From NCBI RefSeq assembly GCF_047238305.1, contig NZ_JBDFMO010000001.1, forward strand, positions 4,030,001 to 4,094,000: 64,000 nucleotides of DNA, read 5' to 3'. The notes under the pieces are model-generated. The model made no database searches. It was not told the origin of the DNA and saw nothing but the letters and a program-made list of their open reading frames with translations. Source of the DNA: Ferdinandcohnia sp047238305 (GTDB lineage: Bacteria; Bacillota; Bacilli; Bacillales; Bacillaceae_L). Positions 59,461 through 64,000 of this stretch are shown here, one piece after another. The position numbers were made by a program, and so were the translations under genes. Each line of letters opens with the position of its first letter. Position 1 is the stretch's first letter.

Positions 59461-60393
59461 TTACTCTCCTAATTGGTCTTTAAATTTCTCGTAAACTTCA
59501 CGAACAACATCAAACTCTTCGTCAGATGCTTCCGCAATTCCGTCCCATGTGTAAACTTCATTCATGACCTTTAACACTTCAGGCTTATCATTGATTGACA
59601 TAAATGCTTCTTTAATTTTAGCTTTCATGTCTTCTGGAAGATCGCTACGAACAGAAACACCGTCATTAGGAATAGCATCTGTGTAACCAATAATTTTTAA
59701 TTTCTCTTTTACATCTGGAATATCTTTTTCCAAGTTGTCACGAACGTCTGTGAAAGTTGTCGCGAAATCAGCAGATCCATCTAATACTGCAAGTGCAGCA
59801 TTATCATGTCCACCTACAGCAACTTGCTTGTAGAAAGTATCAAGATTTTCAACACCCATTTCCATTAATTGAGAAGCTGGGAATAGGAATCCAGAAGTTG
59901 AAAGTGGGTCACCATATGCCCAAGTTAAGCCTTCAGTAGCAACAACATCGTCTACAGAAGTTAGCTTAGAATCAGCTGCTGCAACATATTGTGCTTTGTA
60001 TGTATCTGATCCATGACGAATTGCTTTTACTAACACGTCAACATTTGCACGTTCCTTAGCTTGTACATAACCAAATGGATTTGTGAAACCAATGTCAACT
60101 TTACCAGTTCTCATACCTTCAACAAGACCAACGAAGTCAATCATAACTTCTGCCTTAACAGGTACTCCAAGCTGTTCAGTTAAGTACTCTTCTAGTGGTT
60201 TAACATTGTCTGCAATTGTGTCAGCTTCTTGAGAAGGAATGAATCCCATTGTTAATTCAGTCACTTCTTCAGTCTTTCCTTTGTCCTCACCTTTTGCATT
60301 GTCATCGCTCTTCTTGTCTTTATCATCGGAGCCACATGCTGCAATAACAAAAACCATACCAATTGCCATTAATAGTGCTAATAACTTTTTCAT
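59461..60393 (-). CDS. phnD: phosphonate-type ABC transporter substrate-binding lipoprotein PhnD
   Basis: The 310-residue receptor has a lipoprotein signal (LLALLMAIGMVFVIAACGS, Cys near residue 20) followed by an acidic spacer. The PhnD-family body reads LTMGFIPSQEADTIADNVKPLEEYL, VDIGFTNPFGYVQAKERA and LSTSGFLFPASQLMEMG. The ATG at 60393 follows AGGAGGAG; a longer frame is rejected. It binds the ligand outside the membrane and delivers it to PhnE. No C-P lyase genes are in the window, so the ligand could be phosphite or an aminophosphonate. Confidence 0.93.
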   Translation of the reverse strand: MKKLLALLMAIGMVFVIAACGSDDKDKKSDDNAKGEDKGKTEEVTELTMGFIPSQEADTIADNVKPLEEYLTEQLGVPVKAEVMIDFVGLVEGMRTGKVDIGFTNPFGYVQAKERANVDVLVKAIRHGSDTYKAQYVAAADSKLTSVDDVVATEGLTWAYGDPLSTSGFLFPASQLMEMGVENLDTFYKQVAVGGHDNAALAVLDGSADFATTFTDVRDNLEKDIPDVKEKLKIIGYTDAIPNDGVSVRSDLPEDMKAKIKEAFMSINDKPEVLKVMNEVYTWDGIAEASDEEFDVVREVYEKFKDQLGE

Positions 60394-60435
60394 TTTCTCT
60401 CCTCCTAAACATGATGTAAAAGTAAAACCCCATTC

Positions 60436-60464
60436 ATTATATATTAAAATATTACGGATTTCAA
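60436..60464 (-). promoter_or_regulatory. sigma-A promoter of phnD
   Basis: On the minus strand TTGAAA (60459-60464) and TATAAT (60436-60441) are 17 bases apart. Confidence 0.8.
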
Positions 60465-60480
60465 CACATATTTTGAATTT

Positions 60481-60508
60481 TTTACAATTTATTAACATTC
60501 ATATTACA
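60481..60508. promoter_or_regulatory. candidate PhoP boxes upstream of phnD
   Basis: TTTACA, TTAACA and ATTACA follow one another with exactly 5-base gaps on the plus strand. PhoP of Bacillus binds TT(A/T/C)ACA repeats spaced by about 5 bases. The boxes are on the strand opposite to phnD and begin 16 bases upstream of its -35 element, which is unusual and weakens the call. Confidence 0.45.
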
Positions 60509-60521
60509 AGAATACTAGCAT

Positions 60522-61322
60522 TTATCTTTTTTCATGGTGTAAAGTATCAAAAATCTCATTTAACACATTATTATTCGAAAATACTGTTATTTGTGGTGAA
60601 AATACAGAGAATGGTTGATTTTCTAGTGTCCTCATGACACCACCCACTTCTTGTAAAATAACCATTCCTCCCGCAATATCCCATGGGGACAAACGAAAAT
60701 CAAAATAAGTTTCCAATCGTCCACAAGCTACATACACAATTTCAAGTGCAGCTGAGCCTAGATATCTTGTTCCTCTAGTTTTTTGAATCATTTCAGTAAA
60801 AATCGTATGATCTACCCTATCATTTGGAACTAACCAATACTGGCAAATACTAATATTGGCTTCTTCTAATGCTTTGGATTCTAATTTTGATAATGGCTGT
60901 TCATTAAGGTAGGCCCCTTGCCCTGCTACTGCATGGAACATCTCATCAGAGATTGGGTCGTACACAATGCCAATCCGAGGATTGCCCTTTTCATAAATTC
61001 CAATTGAAATTGCGAAATTTCTTTTTTGATGAACGAAATTCGTTGTTCCATCGATTGGGTCGACAATCCAGACAATTTCATTTTCAGGGTTGAACTCTTG
61101 ATTCTTTGCAAGCCCCTCTTCCCCTAGAAAGAAGTGGTTTGGGAAGTTCGTCTTGATATGGTCAATAAAAAATTGCTCAATTTCTTTATCCTTGTTTGTG
61201 ACTAAATCAGCCGCGGACGTTTTGTACTCTACATTTAGACTTTCCTTTGTAGCTCTTCGAAGAATTTCACCCGCTTCATATGTCCATTCTTTAGCTATTT
61301 GGTATACTTCATTCCAATTCAC
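60522..61322 (-). CDS. inositol monophosphatase family protein (YktC/SuhB-like)
   Basis: The 266-residue protein has all IMPase metal motifs: GEEGL near residue 68, DPIDGTTNFVH near 88, and SPWDIAGGMVILQEVGG near 212. It dephosphorylates sugar or inositol monophosphates and resembles B. subtilis YktC. The ATG has GGAGGA upstream. It lies just upstream of phnD in the same direction; the gap of 128 bases holds the phnD promoter and possible PhoP boxes, so it is not part of the phn operon. Confidence 0.9.
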   Translation of the reverse strand: MNWNEVYQIAKEWTYEAGEILRRATKESLNVEYKTSAADLVTNKDKEIEQFFIDHIKTNFPNHFFLGEEGLAKNQEFNPENEIVWIVDPIDGTTNFVHQKRNFAISIGIYEKGNPRIGIVYDPISDEMFHAVAGQGAYLNEQPLSKLESKALEEANISICQYWLVPNDRVDHTIFTEMIQKTRGTRYLGSAALEIVYVACGRLETYFDFRLSPWDIAGGMVILQEVGGVMRTLENQPFSVFSPQITVFSNNNVLNEIFDTLHHEKR

Positions 61323-61392
61323 ATTTATTTCCTCCTTTTCTTCGTATTAACCCTATCCAATAACTTTGAATTGGTCAATCTTTTTCCCATAC

Positions 61393-61416
61393 AAAAAACC
61401 CACATAAAAGTGGGCT
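61393..61416 (-). terminator. terminator after the aldo/keto reductase gene
   Basis: CCCAC and GTGGG with a 6-base A/T-rich loop are followed by TTTTTT on the minus strand. Confidence 0.78.
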
Positions 61417-61431
61417 TTGGCATACTATTAA

Positions 61432-62379
61432 TTACACAGTTAAAATAGCTTCGATTTTCTTAATCTCTTCAAATCCAAGGACGAGATCAGACGCTTTCGC
61501 ATTTGCCTCGATTTGTTCGGGATTCGTTGCCCCAACAAGAGTGCTAGCAACATTATGCTGTCTTAAAATCCATGCTAAGGCTAATTCAGGCAAGGTAACG
61601 CCTAGTTCGTTTGAAAATTCCTCAAGACGGTCTATTTTCGTTGATACAATCCCATTAATAATGTTTTTTACCCATGTATTCACTTGGGAATTTGCTCCTC
61701 TACTTCCCGAAGGAATCGTACCACCTCGATATTTTCCCGTTAATACACCTTGGGCAAGCGGAGAATACACTACCTGTGAAATTCCATTCTTTTCGCAAAC
61801 TGGGATGATTTCATCCTCGATATCACGATGGAGCATATTGTATTGTGGTTGATTAACAATGATGCGATCTAATAAATACTTATCGGCAATCGCAATCGCT
61901 TCTTGAATTTGAGCAGCACTCCACTCACTTACACCAGCATACAGAATCTTCCCCTGCCGAATCAAATCGTCAATTGCACGCAAGGTTTCATCGACTGGGG
62001 TATCCTCGTCATAGCGATGACAATAAAAAACATCCACGTAATCTAAGTCCATGCGTTTTAAGCTTGCATGTACTTGCTCGATGATATGTTTTCTCGATAG
62101 CCCCCTGTCGTTAGGTCCATCCCCCATCGCACCAAATGCTTTAGTGGTAATACAATAGGATTCCCGTCGGTACTCTTTTAACGCGCTAGCTAATATTCGT
62201 TCCCCTTCACCACGCTCATAGACATTTGCGGAATCGAAAAAATTTATACCAAGTTCATATGCTTTATGAACGGTTTTCGCTGCCATGTTTTCATCTACTG
62301 TTTTACCAAAGGTTAACCAGCTACCTAAACTGATTTCACTTACCTTAAGCCCCGAGCGACCTAGCCTTCTATATTTCAT
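61432..62379 (-). CDS. aldo/keto reductase, Kv-beta/YhdN-like
   Basis: The 315-residue NADPH-dependent oxidoreductase has a TIM-barrel fold with the catalytic tetrad in FFDSANVYERGEGE (Asp, Tyr), ITTKAFG (Lys) and VFYCHRYDEDTP (His). The opening KYRRLGRSGLKVSEISLGSW and the IVNQPQYNMLHR segment place it with the YhdN/Kv-beta group. The ATG at 62379 is chosen because GGAGG lies 6 bases upstream. Substrate unknown; a general aldehyde or methylglyoxal reductase is likely. Confidence 0.9.
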   Translation of the reverse strand: MKYRRLGRSGLKVSEISLGSWLTFGKTVDENMAAKTVHKAYELGINFFDSANVYERGEGERILASALKEYRRESYCITTKAFGAMGDGPNDRGLSRKHIIEQVHASLKRMDLDYVDVFYCHRYDEDTPVDETLRAIDDLIRQGKILYAGVSEWSAAQIQEAIAIADKYLLDRIIVNQPQYNMLHRDIEDEIIPVCEKNGISQVVYSPLAQGVLTGKYRGGTIPSGSRGANSQVNTWVKNIINGIVSTKIDRLEEFSNELGVTLPELALAWILRQHNVASTLVGATNPEQIEANAKASDLVLGFEEIKKIEAILTV

Positions 62380-62605
62380 GTCATGCCTCCTCCTCACTTT
62401 GCGAATACTGTCTTATCATTAAATTTATCAGAAATTTCAAACAAGGTAAAGCGCTACTCGAAAAATAAAACGTATAGATTTTTAACTTGTTTTTCCTAGA
62501 TTATTTTTGAATTTTCACTTTACAAAAATGGAAAAAAGGTTTTTCATAGAGGAAAGGATTAAATCGACCTTTAATAGGTAAGTCAACAAAGGGGAAATAA
62601 ATAAA

Positions 62606-63838
62606 ATGCTTGCAGCAAAAACACAGGCTACTCGTACAGAAGCAGATGCGAACAAAACGCTTTATGGAATTTTAGTTATCATCGGATTTTGTCATATGCT
62701 GAATGACTCCATTCAAGCCATTATCCCAGCAATGTTTCCAATTTTAGAACGTTCCATGGGGTTAACATTTACCCAACTTGGATTAATCTCCTTCGCACTA
62801 CAAATGACAGCTTCAGTTGCCCAACCAGTTGTTGGGTGGTATACAGATAAAAAACCATTTCCATATGCTTTGCCAATCGGCTTGACCTCCACCTTTTTTG
62901 GAGTAATTGGATTGGCATTTGCACCTAACTTTATAACGATTATTCTTTCGGTTCTATTTATTGGGGTCGGATCTGCCGTATTTCATCCTGAGGGCTCCCG
63001 CGTTGCCTACATGGCGGCAGGTAACAGACGTGGATTGGCACAATCCATTTATCAGGTTGGAGGAAACTCAGGTCAGGCTCTTGCTCCAGTCATTACCGCA
63101 TTGATTCTCGTTCCACTCGGACAATTTGGGGCTATCTGGTTTTCGTTAGTTGCAGCACTTGCAGTTGGTTTACTTTTCTATATTGCGGGCTGGTATGCTC
63201 GAACTCTTAAAACAGTAGAGATTCAAAAGAAAGTGAAGAAAGCAGTATCTGCAGTACCAGGAAACATGAAAGCTATTAAACTAGCATTAGTTGTCCTTGT
63301 GCTTTTTGTTTTTGCACGGACTTGGTATATGTCAAGTATCACAAACTTTTACTCATTTTATGTCATTGAAAAATATGGATATACCATTTCACAAGCACAG
63401 ATCTATATTTTCCTATTCTTAGCAACTGGCGCACTTGGTACTTTCTTTGGAGGTCCACTTGCTGATAGATTTGGAAAACGAAATGTCATTATCGCATCCT
63501 TATTAGGAACCGCACCGTTAGCCTTAATCTTGCCTTTTGTCGGACCGCATATCGCAATAGTGCTCGTAACCGTGATTGGATTTATCTTATTATCAAGCTT
63601 TTCTGTTACCGTTGTATATGCACAAGAACTGATGCCTGGAAAAATCGGCATGGTGTCAGGGTTAATCGTCGGTCTTGCCTTCGGTATGGGGGCGATCGGG
63701 GGAGTCGCAATCGGTTCGATTATTGATGCGATTGGATTGACACCAACCATCATCATGATGGGCTTCCTTCCATTGCTTGGGATCATGGCCTTCTTATTGC
63801 CAACCGATCAGAAATTAAATGAATGGAATCATGCTTGA
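62606..63838 (+). CDS. MFS transporter, Fsr (fosmidomycin resistance)-like
   Basis: The 410-residue membrane protein has twelve segments and family motifs GFCHMLNDSIQAIIPAMFPIL, VGWYTDKKPF, GVGSAVFHPEGSRVAYMA and GPLADRFGKRN. FHPEGSR is a strong mark of the Fsr branch, which exports fosmidomycin and related compounds. The ATG follows GGGGAA. The gap before it (62380-62605) shows no clear operator. It ends with a good terminator. In the context of phn genes, an exporter of phosphonate-type compounds is tempting but not shown. Confidence 0.88.
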   Translation: MLAAKTQATRTEADANKTLYGILVIIGFCHMLNDSIQAIIPAMFPILERSMGLTFTQLGLISFALQMTASVAQPVVGWYTDKKPFPYALPIGLTSTFFGVIGLAFAPNFITIILSVLFIGVGSAVFHPEGSRVAYMAAGNRRGLAQSIYQVGGNSGQALAPVITALILVPLGQFGAIWFSLVAALAVGLLFYIAGWYARTLKTVEIQKKVKKAVSAVPGNMKAIKLALVVLVLFVFARTWYMSSITNFYSFYVIEKYGYTISQAQIYIFLFLATGALGTFFGGPLADRFGKRNVIIASLLGTAPLALILPFVGPHIAIVLVTVIGFILLSSFSVTVVYAQELMPGKIGMVSGLIVGLAFGMGAIGGVAIGSIIDAIGLTPTIIMMGFLPLLGIMAFLLPTDQKLNEWNHA

Positions 63839-63843
63839 TTTTG

Positions 63844-63871
63844 AAGGACGCTCACTTGGCGTCCTTTTTTT
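63844..63871 (+). terminator. terminator after the Fsr-like gene
   Basis: AAGGACGC and GCGTCCTT form an 8-bp stem with a 7-base loop followed by seven T residues. Confidence 0.9.
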
Positions 63872-63917
63872 ATTTGGATTGAAAGTATATGCTTTGCTCA
63901 TCTTGTACAATTTTGAC

Positions 63918-63956
63918 AAAAAAATAAACAACCCATATAGATGAATTGTTTGAGAT
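63918..63956 (-). terminator. possible terminator of a gene beyond the right edge
   Basis: AAACAA and TTGTTT can pair, followed on the minus strand by ATTTTTTT. This would end a minus-strand transcript entering from outside the window. The last 44 bases show no gene. Confidence 0.4.
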
Positions 63957-64000
63957 TGCCCATTTATGATTTGTAGCTGACTTTTTGAAGTGCGAAAAAT

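Overview
The window is 64 kb of chromosome from a low-GC, endospore-forming Firmicute of the family Bacillaceae. The evidence is an alpha/beta-type small acid-soluble spore protein, a GerPA/GerPF-like germination protein, a LysM/SleB-type hydrolase, strong GGAGG ribosome binding sites, TTG and GTG starts, and CtsR and MhqR operators of Bacillus type. Several genes (mhqR, ykvI, ykvS, ykvT, clpE, motA, motB, ykpA, ampS) have Bacillus subtilis counterparts that, from memory, lie in one part of that chromosome. The species cannot be named from the sequence alone. I saw no rRNA, tRNA, CRISPR array, prophage or transposase gene.

Layout. 0-4 kb: CdaR-type regulator with glcD and glcF (glycolate oxidation). 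4-5.5 kb: exported polysaccharide deacetylase and a DUF218 protein. 5.6-11.8 kb: a two-gene helicase-nuclease unit resembling AddA and AddB but shorter than the canonical pair. 12-16.3 kb: cutC, a DUF1648 membrane protein, a lipoprotein, and a GntR/ABC transporter operon, with REP-like palindromes between them. 16.7-22.3 kb: ampS, a GC-rich structured non-coding element, then nadC with a TAXI-TRAP transporter. 22.4-28.2 kb: two ABC-F ATPases around a COG0523 GTPase and several small spore or membrane genes; the first ABC-F gene has a textbook attenuator leader. 28.3-36 kb: nucleoside hydrolase, ykvT, aldehyde dehydrogenase, stand-alone GTP cyclohydrolase II, mhqR, a glycine/methionine-rich repeat protein, a patatin-like lipase, ykvS. 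36-43.7 kb: RarD, a CPBP protein, and an AbgB-type amidohydrolase with two membrane proteins and a divergent GAF/PucR regulator. 43.7-55.2 kb: ykvI, clpE, an EamA/EmrE-type transporter, two acetyltransferases, mapB, an M3 peptidase, motAB. 55.2-64 kb: 5'-nucleotidase-type phosphatase, phosphonate-type ABC transporter phnD-C-E-E, inositol monophosphatase, aldo/keto reductase and an Fsr-like MFS exporter.

The most distinctive content is between the genes. Two arrays with a strict 20-bp period and a related core end 45-50 bp upstream of the addB-like gene and of motA, in the same orientation relative to the gene. Longer arrays have periods of 53, 52 and 104 (2 x 52) bp. There is also a 240-bp GC-rich element with three hairpins, a hairpin module found once complete and once internally shortened (between CtsR boxes of clpE), and a 17-bp-arm inverted repeat. 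Together these suggest a genome colonised by several families of short non-coding repeats.

Regulatory logic that can be read directly: CtsR control of clpE, an autoregulatory MhqR palindrome, a YtrA-like operator upstream of the GntR-ABC operon, a leader-peptide attenuator for the ABC-F gene, a hairpin that hides the start of the gerP-like gene, possible PhoP boxes upstream of phnD, and a terminator between phnD and phnC.
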